64,000 bases of DNA from Candidatus Cloacimonadota bacterium (GTDB lineage Bacteria; Cloacimonadota; Cloacimonadia; Cloacimonadales; Cloacimonadaceae): NCBI GenBank assembly GCA_029781115.1, contig JAKOXG010000005.1:16538-80537 (forward strand), written 5' to 3'. The stretch's first letter is position 1; the number at the start of each line of letters is the position of its first letter. This document shows, one piece after another, positions 33,395 through 41,681 of this stretch. The position numbers were made by a program, and so were the translations under genes. A model generated the notes under the pieces. The model made no database searches. It was not told the origin of the DNA and saw only the letters and a program-made list of their open reading frames with translations.

Positions 33395-35212
33395 ATGAAA
33401 AAGCTTATCTTGGGACTGCTGTTGCTGACCCTGCTGACATGCCCGTTGCTGGCCGCACGCAAGGCCTTAGTGATAGGCAATTCAGAATATTTGACCGCAC
33501 CGCTGCGGAATCCGGTGAACGATGCCCGGGCGATGGAATTGGCCCTGCGTGACCTGGGATTTGAGGTCACCGTTGGCTATAACATCAAGGACCACCGCGA
33601 AATGCTGCGTCTGATCCTGGATTTTGGAGCCGAGCTCGATGCTGTAGCGGACGAGGACGAGAGCGTTGGCTTATTTTACTATGCCGGTCATGGCGTCCAG
33701 AGTAATGGCCGCAACTACCTGATACCCACAGAGGCGAACATCCGCAGAGACCAGGATATTGAGCTGGAAGGGGTTGAACTGGACCGCGTGCTGCGCGAGA
33801 TGGGCTATGCCCAAAATGACGTCAACATCATCATTATGGATGCCTGCCGCAACAATCCCTACGCCTCCAGCTTGCGCTCTGCCATGCCCGGTCTGGCACC
33901 CACCACCGCCAAAAGAATCCCCGGACTGCTGATCGCCTATGCGACCGAGCCGGATGGCGTGGCACGGGATGGATCGGGAGACAACGGCATCTACACCGAA
34001 GAGCTTTTGAAAAACATCAACACCCCGGGCTTGACCCTGAACCAAATCCTGATGAAGACCCGGGAATCAGTTATAGCCAAGACAAACGGAGATCAAATCC
34101 CCTGGGAAAACAGCTCTCTGACCCGGGATTTTTACTTCGACCCCAACGTCGACCCCACCATGATAGACGTCCCGGCTCCACCGCCGCCTGTGGAAGGCCG
34201 CGTGCAATTCAGGCCCAACTACGGCTGGATCGAGGTCTCTTCCACGCAAGAAGCGGAAGTGTTTTTGGATGGAGTTTTCAAGGACAAAGTCTCCGCCGCC
34301 AACAACCTGGAGATCCACAACGTCCCCGTGGGCAGCCATACGCTGGAGCTGCGGAGCCCGCACAGGACCGAAAGCCAAAGCATCTATGTGGATAAAAACC
34401 TCAAGAGCGAAGTGCACTTTGGCAGAACCCTGGAAAACATGGTATTTGTGGAAGGTGGCAGCTTTACGATGGGCTCGCTTGACGGAGAAGATAACGAGCA
34501 ACCGGAGCATGAGGTGAAGGTCTCGCCTTTCTGGATTGGCAAATACGAGGTAACTCAGGCGGAATATACCAAGTTTATGCAGCCGGCCTCAAGCTGGACA
34601 GCCGAATACGGAATAGGAGACAGCTACCCCGCTTACTACGTCTCCTGGTATGCCGCTCTCAAATACTGCAACTACCGCAGCATGGCGGAAGGGCTCACAC
34701 CCTGTTACACGATAGATGGCCAAATCAATCCCGATAATTGGGGTGCCATCCCCACCTTCACAAACCCTACCTGGGACGGCGTTGTCTGCGATTGGGAAGC
34801 CAACGGCTACAGACTGCCAACCGAGGCGGAATGGGAATTTGCAGCCCGCGGCGGAATCAAGAGCAGGGGCTACAAATACGCCGGCGCCAACGAGCTTACC
34901 CCCGTGGCCTGGAACATCGACAATTCCACCTACAAAGCCCACGAAATTGGATCCAAAGCCCCCAATGAACTGGGCATTTACGACATGAGCGGCAACGTCG
35001 GGGAATGGTGCTGGGACTGGTATTCTGGCTCTTACTATAGCGAAAGCCCAAAGGACAATCCCACCGGTGAGGAAAGCGGCTATTGGAGATCTTTGCGCGG
35101 TGGCGACTTCTACAAAGAAGCCACCGAATGCCGGGTCTACTCCCGTGATTTCACCAGCCCCTACTTCAGCAGCCACGAAAGCGGCTTCCGCGTCTGCAGA
35201 AACTTAGATTGA
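33395..35212 (+). CDS. Exported caspase-like peptidase fused to PEGA and FGE-sulfatase (SUMF1) domains
   Basis: This 605-residue protein has a signal peptide (about 1-19, ending PLLAA). A peptidase C14 (caspase p20) domain spans about 22-250, starting KALVIGNSEYLTAPLRNPVNDA, with catalytic histidine H99 in YYAGHG and cysteine C151 in MDACRNNPY, so the active site looks intact. A PEGA-like beta domain follows (about 268-335; EVFLDGVFKDK...NVPVGSHTLEL). The C-terminus (about 345-604) is a formylglycine-generating-enzyme-like domain (VEGGSFTMGSLDGEDNEQPEHEV, RLPTEAEWEFAARGG, SLRGGDF, GFRVCRN). Bacterial caspases are Arg/Lys- or Asp-directed proteases; FGE-like domains often act as non-enzymatic binding modules. 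The signal peptide places the protein outside the cytosol. It is transcribed alone. Confidence 0.88.
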   Translation: MKKLILGLLLLTLLTCPLLAARKALVIGNSEYLTAPLRNPVNDARAMELALRDLGFEVTVGYNIKDHREMLRLILDFGAELDAVADEDESVGLFYYAGHGVQSNGRNYLIPTEANIRRDQDIELEGVELDRVLREMGYAQNDVNIIIMDACRNNPYASSLRSAMPGLAPTTAKRIPGLLIAYATEPDGVARDGSGDNGIYTEELLKNINTPGLTLNQILMKTRESVIAKTNGDQIPWENSSLTRDFYFDPNVDPTMIDVPAPPPPVEGRVQFRPNYGWIEVSSTQEAEVFLDGVFKDKVSAANNLEIHNVPVGSHTLELRSPHRTESQSIYVDKNLKSEVHFGRTLENMVFVEGGSFTMGSLDGEDNEQPEHEVKVSPFWIGKYEVTQAEYTKFMQPASSWTAEYGIGDSYPAYYVSWYAALKYCNYRSMAEGLTPCYTIDGQINPDNWGAIPTFTNPTWDGVVCDWEANGYRLPTEAEWEFAARGGIKSRGYKYAGANELTPVAWNIDNSTYKAHEIGSKAPNELGIYDMSGNVGEWCWDWYSGSYYSESPKDNPTGEESGYWRSLRGGDFYKEATECRVYSRDFTSPYFSSHESGFRVCRNLD

Positions 35213-35240
35213 TAAGCCCTTGGCTCATGTGGCTTTGCTT

Positions 35241-35276
35241 CCGGCAATCGCTGCCATGGTGGTGGTGCATTGCCGG
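35241..35276. other. Perfect hairpin between convergent genes
   Basis: CCGGCAAT (35241-35248) and ATTGCCGG (35269-35276) form an 8-bp stem with a 20-base loop, between the stops of two convergent genes. There is no T run on either strand. It may help end both transcripts or be a small REP-like element. Confidence 0.45.
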
Positions 35277-35307
35277 AGGCGGAGCGTTCGCCGTGGTGAT
35301 GGTCACT

Positions 35308-36480
35308 TCAACCTTCAGGACGGCTTTTACTGATCTTTCTTTGCAGGCGGATTCGCCGTTTGTCTATCTCGTGCAATGTCTTAAGATCCGGCAGGGAAAG
35401 GCTTTGCTGCCAGCGCAACAGCTCTTCAGTGCACCTTAGAGCCTGCTCAAAGTCCCTCTTTTGCTCCAAGATAATAGCCAAAGCCAGCAGGGAAGGCGGA
35501 TGCAAAAGCGCAGCACCATATTCAAAGCACTGCTGCGCTTCCTCCAGCTCCCTGTCCCGCTTGCAGAGCTGTCCCAGCTCATAGACGCTTTCCACCGTGG
35601 CGATATCCAACTCCCTCATCTCCTGCAAGATCTGCTTGGCCACTTCCGTTTGGCCCTGACTCAGATACAGCTTTGCCACCGCATGATAATCCACCCTGGG
35701 GTCTTTGCCCACCTCCATTGGCAGGCGGATGGCGTCACAGATAATCACCATCAAAGCCATGGTGTAGATGATGTCCAACTGATTGTGTTTGACGATCTTA
35801 AGCAGCGGCTCCACATCGCCGTAGACGAGATAGTGGTTGTAAGCCTGCGGGATCATGCCGCCGTTGATATCCAGCTCCGGATCCCTCAACACGCCCATCA
35901 CATAATATTCCAGGCTCTCCAAGGCGCAGGAGGGCAGGGTGCCTTTCCACAGGCGCCGCGCCATGTGCAGGAGGTCTATGTGGTCTTTTCCTGCAAGGTT
36001 CAGCCAGATGCGGTGATAGAGCAGACGGGATTCGAGGACGGGGATATCGAAGCTTTTGCCGTTGAAGGTGACTAAGACGCTGTGGCTTTCCAGTAGCTCA
36101 ATCAGGCGGTCAAAGCTGTTGAGTTCGGCGTCCGGTTCTGGCAGTAAGATCTGCTCCACCACGTAGTTACCTTCCTCAAAATAGCCCAAACCAATCAGGA
36201 AAGACAGGGTGTTGCCTCTGCCTAAGCCAGTGGTTTCGACGTCCAAGACCAACAGCTCATTCACATCCAAACCCTGCGAGGCATCCAGCTTGGCCCAGTT
36301 CAACAGCACCTCCGGGATGTCCTGCAGCTCCAGACTCACCCCCTCATCGCTGTAGCCGGCCCAGCTCTCGGAGAGCAGCAGCACGCTATCTTCTTTGTGG
36401 GCAGAGTACTGTCCGCCCAGCGTCGCCTGTAAGAGCTCGCGGGTAAGCTGTCTGAGGTCGAAGTCTTGAGTGTGAGCCAT
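35308..36480 (-). CDS. RNase H-fold exonuclease-like protein with C-terminal helical repeats (YprB-like)
   Basis: This 390-residue protein contains a DEDD-type exonuclease domain: LVLDVETTGLGRGNTLSFLIG (exo I DxE near residue 97), LVTFNGKSFDIPVLESRLL (exo II), and downstream HIDLLHMARRLWKG with later blocks. This is the arrangement of YprB-like ribonuclease-H-fold proteins, thought to process nucleic acids. The last ~110 residues look like TPR-type helical pairs (AKLYLSQGQTEVAKQILQEM; QCFEYGAALLHPPSLLALA). The ATG at 36480 is chosen; an open frame continues upstream to 36642 but passes through a REP-like repeat, so that extension is not believed. The protein lacks the helicase domain found fused in some relatives. 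Confidence 0.75.
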   Translation of the reverse strand: MAHTQDFDLRQLTRELLQATLGGQYSAHKEDSVLLLSESWAGYSDEGVSLELQDIPEVLLNWAKLDASQGLDVNELLVLDVETTGLGRGNTLSFLIGLGYFEEGNYVVEQILLPEPDAELNSFDRLIELLESHSVLVTFNGKSFDIPVLESRLLYHRIWLNLAGKDHIDLLHMARRLWKGTLPSCALESLEYYVMGVLRDPELDINGGMIPQAYNHYLVYGDVEPLLKIVKHNQLDIIYTMALMVIICDAIRLPMEVGKDPRVDYHAVAKLYLSQGQTEVAKQILQEMRELDIATVESVYELGQLCKRDRELEEAQQCFEYGAALLHPPSLLALAIILEQKRDFEQALRCTEELLRWQQSLSLPDLKTLHEIDKRRIRLQRKISKSRPEG

Positions 36481-36536
36481 GAGAGCAAATCTGGATGAGG
36501 GGCTGTTGCTGTCAATGTATTTAGGAAAATTCTCAA

Positions 36537-36660
36537 GTGTACGGGCGGTCGCTGAACCGCCGATTGCCAAGATATTAGGAAAATCAAGCTGCGCTTGATG
36601 GCGGCGGTATAGCAACCGCCGGCTACAAGATGGGTCGCTCAAGTAGGGTCGCTCGCAGAA
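36537..36660. repeat. Cluster of REP-like GC hairpin elements
   Basis: The stretch contains ACGGGCGGTCGCTGAACCGCC, CAAGCTGCGCTTGATGG, CGGCGGTATAGCAACCGCCG and GGCTAC...GGTCGCTC units in mixed orientation. They recur at 22671, 28001 and 58120-58400. After it, 36685-36750 carries several CTCCCGG/CTCCGGG repeats; no gene is seen in 36481-36950. Confidence 0.55.
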
Positions 36661-36870
36661 GCCACCCCCTCCTTCCTGCCTTAGCCTCCCGGTGATTCCC
36701 CGGAGCCTCCCGGGAAAAACCCGAGTATCTCCACGGCATCTCCGGGTGGGTGAGTAAGGGCCGAGCGTGAAGCGCGGTCATGAGAAAGTCTCATCTTATC
36801 ATTTGAGTCCAAAGTGTGGTGATTCATCAGGCAAATCCATGGTTTTTTAGGCACCTTCCACCTAAATAGA

Positions 36871-36899
36871 TTGACAGCAAATCGCTTTCTAAAAAGCAT
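36871..36899 (+). promoter_or_regulatory. Promoter of the polysaccharide/MazG/kinase operon
   Basis: TTGACA (36871-36876) with AAGCAT 17 bases later (weak -10), 52 bases before the ATG at 36951. Confidence 0.5.
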
Positions 36900-36950
36900 G
36901 CACTTTAGTGGAATATTCTATATTAAAAGCAATCTTAAGGATATAAGTTA

Positions 36951-38114
36951 ATGGAAAAACGAGAGTTCGACGTCTTTGAACTGATCAAGATCATGTTGCG
37001 CCATCGCTGGTTCATCATCATCTTTGTGGCCATCGTGAGCATTGGGGCGGTGATTTATTCACTGCTCACGCCTCAGATCTGGGAGAGCGGAGCCACGTTT
37101 TACATCGTGGGCGATGAAGCTACCGCCTTGCCCATCAATCTCCCCGGCATAGGCAGTTTGGCTTCCAACCTGATGAATCAGGACAACTTACAGGGTGGCC
37201 TCAATGCCGTTTCGGCGATGTATTCGAGACGCTTTTCGGAGGATGTGATCCGCAAATTTGACCTCATCAGCTACTTCAAGATCAACGATCCGGACACCTT
37301 GTTGCAGATGGATGTTGCGCTCAAGAAGCTGAAAAAGGGCATGGTCGACATCAATCTCAGCGAGGAAACCGGCCTCGTCTCCATCAGCGTGGAGACCAAA
37401 GATAAAAAGCTAAGTATGGACATGGTAAACTATTACCTGGCCAAGCTGGATGAATATAACCGCGAGCAAAAGCTCACCAAAGGCAAGCGTGAACGTGTCT
37501 TTTTGGAAGAAAGAGTGGCGGAAACACGGGCGGTCTTGGATTCCCTGATCGCTGCGGATAAAGAGTTCAGGCTCAGCAGCAACGCCATTGACATCGAAGA
37601 GCAGACTGCGGCATTGATGAAGAGCTATGCGGATCTGGTTGCCCAGAAGTTGGCTGCGGAAACAGAGCTGGAAATGGCACGCCAATCCCTGAGCGAAAAT
37701 TCGCCCATGGTGCAGGAACTCAGGACCAAGCGGAATGTGCTCAATTCTCAGATTCGAGAGCTGGAGAGCAGCAAGGATAAGGTCAAACCCCGCTATCTGA
37801 TAGACATCGCCTCCTTGCCGGATCTCGGCTCGCGCTATGCTCAGCTCAAGATGGAGCTCATGATCCAGACTGCCGTCTTTGAATTTCTGTATCCCCAATA
37901 TGAGGCTGCACGCCTGGAAGAGCTCAAGGATATGCCCTCGGTGGACATCCTGGATTCCCCTCGGGAAGCCGGCTTACGTGCCCGTCCCAAGCGCGCCGTG
38001 ATCTGCATCATTGCCTTCTTCCTGGCTTTTGTGGTGGCTGTGTGCATCGTGCTTTTCAAAGCCATCCTGGAACGCAATAAAGATAGACTGCTGGAGTTGC
38101 GCCAAACCCTTTAG
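36951..38114 (+). CDS. Wzz-type polysaccharide chain-length determinant / co-polymerase
   Basis: This 387-residue inner-membrane protein has the classical Wzz layout. There is a short cytosolic start, a first membrane helix at about 17-38 (HRWFIIIFVAIVSIGAVIYSLL followed by the 'P-Q-I-W-E' region), a long periplasmic alpha-helical domain (about 150-290, coiled-coil prone), the pre-TM2 segment SPREAGLRARPKRAVI, and a second helix at about 352-376. Such proteins set the length of O-antigen or exopolysaccharide chains. No C-terminal tyrosine kinase domain is present. It is followed 12 bases later by an O-antigen polymerase-like gene, which supports the assignment. It is the first gene of a run that continues to 43787. 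Confidence 0.88.
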   Translation: MEKREFDVFELIKIMLRHRWFIIIFVAIVSIGAVIYSLLTPQIWESGATFYIVGDEATALPINLPGIGSLASNLMNQDNLQGGLNAVSAMYSRRFSEDVIRKFDLISYFKINDPDTLLQMDVALKKLKKGMVDINLSEETGLVSISVETKDKKLSMDMVNYYLAKLDEYNREQKLTKGKRERVFLEERVAETRAVLDSLIAADKEFRLSSNAIDIEEQTAALMKSYADLVAQKLAAETELEMARQSLSENSPMVQELRTKRNVLNSQIRELESSKDKVKPRYLIDIASLPDLGSRYAQLKMELMIQTAVFEFLYPQYEAARLEELKDMPSVDILDSPREAGLRARPKRAVICIIAFFLAFVVAVCIVLFKAILERNKDRLLELRQTL

Positions 38115-38126
38115 GAGCTTAAGACT

Positions 38127-39413
38127 TTGGGAGCACTGCAAAAAATAAGCAAGCCGATCATCTATCTGGCATTGATGAGCTTGTGCATCTATCTCGCACA
38201 AGCTATGCAGACTGCGACCTTTGGCATGCTGGCTGTAGCGGTGCTGTTTTTGGGCGCTTGGCTTTTCTATGCCTTTGCTTTTGGGCTCGACTTTCGGGCT
38301 TGCTTGGTATTCTCCACCTTCTTCTTTGTAAAGCCTTTCATTCCCACCTTTTATGTGGTGTTAGTGCTGCTGGCCTTTTCGCTGCTGACCCAATACTATC
38401 AAGAAAGGCGCAAGCTGTTGTGGCCCTACCCTTTGGCCACCGCTATCCTGGTAGCGACCGCTTTCTATGGCCTGATCCGCAGCAGAGCTCCCGGCAGTGC
38501 TCTGCCCTATTTCTTTTCCACGGCCATAGTTCCCACGCTGCTTTTTATCTGCTTTGCCAATAGCAAGATAGACGCCAAGCTCTTTGATCTCTGGGTGCGC
38601 CTCATCGTCTACATCAACGTCTTTTTGGCCTTTATCGGCGTGATCGTGGCGCTGCTCAATCCCACAAAACGGCTTGGCTCACTGTGGATTACGGCCATGA
38701 CCATCAATGGCTTTTACCTGATGGGGCTCTTCTTTGCCATCGCTCTGGGCATCCGTGAAAAGGACAAAAACAAGAGCCTGCTCTGGTATCTGGGCGCAGT
38801 AATCATCTTCCTGGGCATGGTTTACACTTACACGCGCATGGCGCTGCTGGCCGTCTTTTTCGGCTTTTTCCTGATGATGCTCAAGATGAAGCGTTTCAGG
38901 CTGATCGGCATCATTATCCTGCTTTTGATCCCGCTTTTGATTCCCGCCTCCATGCTCGAGCGCGTCCAGAGCACTTTCAGCTTCGATATGTCCATCTTCA
39001 TCCGCCTTTTTGCCTGGTATCATGCGCTGCGGCAGATCAGCCTGCACCCCTTCTTTGGCATAGGCATCAGCACTTGGGAGACCTGGTATCGAGGCGTGGT
39101 GCCCTTCTCCTTCCTCTATGCGGAACACCCTCACAACCTCTTTTTGAGGATCTTTGTCGAGATCGGCGTCTTTGGCTTCATCAGCTACTTCTGGATCATT
39201 TACCGCGTGCTGAAAGACTTCCGCAACAATGTGGTAAAGCGCAGCCAAGAGCCCTACTACTGGGTGATCTACATCGGCGTGCTGTCGCTGCTCTTTTCCT
39301 GCCTGACTGATATTTTCATCCAACAATACAGCATCAGCTTGGCATTTTGGACCTGCTTGGCCTTTATGTATATGCTGAGCCGTCAACAGATTGCAGATAA
39401 CGAGGATACATGA
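38127..39413 (+). CDS. O-antigen polymerase / ligase-like membrane protein
   Basis: This 428-residue polytopic membrane protein has about ten or more hydrophobic segments. The key motif is AEHPHNLFLRIFVEIGVFGF (about 330-350), the Wzy_C/O-antigen-ligase 'HxHNxxLxxxxExG' signature, with a preceding large periplasmic loop (GISTWETWY). These enzymes polymerise or transfer lipid-linked oligosaccharides at the periplasmic face. Translation probably starts at TTG 38127: AGGAG at 38113-38117 fits that spacing and no better ATG is present nearby. It overlaps mazG by 4 bases (ATGA). No glycosyltransferases lie in the window, so the polysaccharide itself is unknown. Confidence 0.85.
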   Translation: MGALQKISKPIIYLALMSLCIYLAQAMQTATFGMLAVAVLFLGAWLFYAFAFGLDFRACLVFSTFFFVKPFIPTFYVVLVLLAFSLLTQYYQERRKLLWPYPLATAILVATAFYGLIRSRAPGSALPYFFSTAIVPTLLFICFANSKIDAKLFDLWVRLIVYINVFLAFIGVIVALLNPTKRLGSLWITAMTINGFYLMGLFFAIALGIREKDKNKSLLWYLGAVIIFLGMVYTYTRMALLAVFFGFFLMMLKMKRFRLIGIIILLLIPLLIPASMLERVQSTFSFDMSIFIRLFAWYHALRQISLHPFFGIGISTWETWYRGVVPFSFLYAEHPHNLFLRIFVEIGVFGFISYFWIIYRVLKDFRNNVVKRSQEPYYWVIYIGVLSLLFSCLTDIFIQQYSISLAFWTCLAFMYMLSRQQIADNEDT

Positions 39414-40177
39414 AACAATTTGACCAACTGATAGAGATCATGGCGCGGCTGCGTGACCCTGAAACCGGCTGCCCCTGGGATAACAAACAAACGCCTATGT
39501 CCTTGAGAGCCAACTTTATCGAGGAACTATATGAGGCCATCGAAGCCATCGAAGCGGATGATGCTGAGGCTCTCAGCGAAGAGCTGGGCGACCTGATGCT
39601 GCACATCGTTTTCCAGGCGCGCATGGCTGAAGAGGCGCAGCGTTTCGACATCCGCACCGTGCTGGAAAAGATCAATGACAAGCTGATCCGCCGCCATCCC
39701 CACATCTTTGCGGATACCAAGGTCGAGGATGCCGAAGGCGTGAAGCAGAATTGGGAGCTGATCAAAAAGCGGGAAAAGAAGCACCGCAAGAGCATCTTGG
39801 ACGGCATCCCCGGCTCCATGCCTGCCCTGATCCATGCCTCTCGCACACAGGAAAAGGCTGCCGCTTTGGGCTTTGATTGGGATGACATCCCACCCGTGAT
39901 CGAGAAGATCGAAGAGGAGCTGGAAGAACTCAAATGCGCCCTCAAAGCGCAACAAGAGGGGCAAATCACCATGGAGATCGGCGATCTGCTCTTCAGCGTG
40001 GTAAACCTTGCCAGAAAGCTGAATATAGACGCCGAAGCCGCCCTCAAAGCCAGCACCCGTAAATTCACCGAACGCTTTCACTTTATCGAAGAATACTATG
40101 AGAAAAACCAAAAAGACATCAGAAGAGCAGGATTGGAAGAACTCGACGAGATCTGGGAACTCGCAAAGAAGCACTAA
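39410..40177 (+). CDS. mazG: MazG nucleoside triphosphate pyrophosphohydrolase
   Basis: This 255-residue protein has two tandem MazG domains. The first has GCPWDNKQTPMSLRANFIEELYE and EELGDLMLHIVFQARMAEE with the acidic magnesium-binding residues; the second has EELEELK and EIGDLLFSVVNLARKL. Length and order match the two-domain E. coli type. The enzyme hydrolyses NTPs and dNTPs to monophosphates plus pyrophosphate, with roles in house-cleaning and stress. It overlaps the polymerase stop by ATGA and shares about 80 bases with the start of the kinase gene downstream, so it is translationally coupled to both. Confidence 0.95.
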   Translation: MKQFDQLIEIMARLRDPETGCPWDNKQTPMSLRANFIEELYEAIEAIEADDAEALSEELGDLMLHIVFQARMAEEAQRFDIRTVLEKINDKLIRRHPHIFADTKVEDAEGVKQNWELIKKREKKHRKSILDGIPGSMPALIHASRTQEKAAALGFDWDDIPPVIEKIEEELEELKCALKAQQEGQITMEIGDLLFSVVNLARKLNIDAEAALKASTRKFTERFHFIEEYYEKNQKDIRRAGLEELDEIWELAKKH

Positions 40178-41681
40178 CCGCTTCCGCCTGCTGCGTTTCT
40201 ACATGATCGGCGGTACGGTTCTGATCCTCATCGCCTTTGCTGCCTACAACCTCATCCTTGTCAAAAACGCCAAGAGAGAGCAGGAATGCGTGCCCCGGAT
40301 GTTTGCCCAATATATTGCCTACACGGATAGCTATCTGCGTCAGGCAGAAGAATATGAGCGTCTGATCAGCGAAGTGCGCACCCGCTACTTCCAATTTGCA
40401 TCCAAACAAAACTTCCAGGAAGAGCTCTGGGACTACATCAGCATCGATTTTATGCAGAAAAACCCCATCCCCGTGATCATCACAGACGAAGCCTTCACGC
40501 CTCTCTTTTGGAACCGGGTGGGAGTGAGCCAGGATTCGCTCTACTCCGAGCTTTCCTACACCTCCAAGCGCAAGCTGCAGGAACACATGTCCAGCATGAT
40601 CCACTCCAAGCTCACAGACAAAAACGTCGTCACCGGCTATGCATTCTATGCCAAACCTGTTTCATTGCAGGAGTTTGTGAGCCGCGTGGACTACTCCATC
40701 GTGGTTACCGATCGCGACAAACAGCCCCTCTTTTGGCACAATGTGGGCGTGCCGGAATCGCAGAAGTATGAGGAAGTGGAGCCCGAGCACCGCGCTGAAC
40801 TGCAAGAAATGATGGCTTCCATGACCGAGATGCCGATGGCCAGCGATGCCGACAGCCTCGGCTACATCTATTTTACCGTGCCGCGTTCGCTGCATCAGAT
40901 CCGTAACTTCGTGGTGCTACAGCTCTTGATCGTGCTGATTTTGATCGGCTTTACCACCTATGGCATCTTTCTGCTCAAACGCGCCGAAAAAGACAGCCTC
41001 TGGATGGGGCTGGCCAAGGAAATTGCGCACCAATTTGGCACACCCATCACCTCGCTGATGGGCTGGCTGGAATACCTGAAAAGCAGGGACACAGAGACGC
41101 CCACACAGGTGGATAACCAGCAGATCTTGGACATGATGGCCACCGACGTCGACCACCTCAAAAACATCGCCTCGCGCTTCGGTAAAGTGGGCTCACAGGC
41201 AGAGCTCAAGCCCACTGTCCTGCACGACATTATGGAGGAAACTGTGGATTATTTCCGCAAGCGCATGCCGCACCTGGGCTCACGGATAGACATCCACCTG
41301 ATCAGCAAAATCCAAGGTGTGAATGTGATGTTGGATGTGGAACTCTTCAAGTGGTCGATGGAAAACCTGATCAAAAACTGTGTGGATGCCATGGTTCCCA
41401 AAGGCGGCAACATCATCATCACCGCCACACAGAGCGAAAGACACGTCTACCTCCAGATACGCGACGAGGGCAAAGGCATCCCACGCTCGCAATGGAAGAA
41501 GATCTTCGAGCCCGGCGTCACCAGCAAACATCGGGGCTGGGGCTTGGGACTGAGCCTGGCCCAACGCATCATTCAAGACTACCACCAGGGCTACATCAAG
41601 GTGGTGACCAGCACCGCCGATGAAGGCACCACCATGGAGATCAAACTGCACAAAGAAAACCGTGAAAAGGACAAATCATGA
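40098..41681 (+). CDS. Membrane sensor histidine kinase with duplicated sensor motif
   Basis: This 527-residue protein has an N-terminal helix at about 36-56, an exported sensor region, a second helix at about 268-292, then a HisKA-like segment with H311 in KEIAHQFGTPITSLMGWLEYL and a HATPase domain (NLIKNCVDAM N box, DEGKGIP, GWGLGLSLAQ). The sensor region contains two copies of a motif, VIITDEAFTPLFWNRVGV (about 125) and VVTDRDKQPLFWHNVGV (about 202), pointing to a tandem duplicated domain I do not recognise. No HAMP is obvious. The start is uncertain: ATG 40098 overlaps mazG by 80 bases, ATG 40203 would cut into the first helix. No response regulator is adjacent. Confidence 0.88.
   Translation: MRKTKKTSEEQDWKNSTRSGNSQRSTNRFRLLRFYMIGGTVLILIAFAAYNLILVKNAKREQECVPRMFAQYIAYTDSYLRQAEEYERLISEVRTRYFQFASKQNFQEELWDYISIDFMQKNPIPVIITDEAFTPLFWNRVGVSQDSLYSELSYTSKRKLQEHMSSMIHSKLTDKNVVTGYAFYAKPVSLQEFVSRVDYSIVVTDRDKQPLFWHNVGVPESQKYEEVEPEHRAELQEMMASMTEMPMASDADSLGYIYFTVPRSLHQIRNFVVLQLLIVLILIGFTTYGIFLLKRAEKDSLWMGLAKEIAHQFGTPITSLMGWLEYLKSRDTETPTQVDNQQILDMMATDVDHLKNIASRFGKVGSQAELKPTVLHDIMEETVDYFRKRMPHLGSRIDIHLISKIQGVNVMLDVELFKWSMENLIKNCVDAMVPKGGNIIITATQSERHVYLQIRDEGKGIPRSQWKKIFEPGVTSKHRGWGLGLSLAQRIIQDYHQGYIKVVTSTADEGTTMEIKLHKENREKDKS

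Noticed and set aside
36481..36642. N-terminal extension of the exonuclease-like protein, or a small gene, in this stretch
   Set aside because: The open frame runs through REP-like repeat units; the domain begins after ATG 36480.
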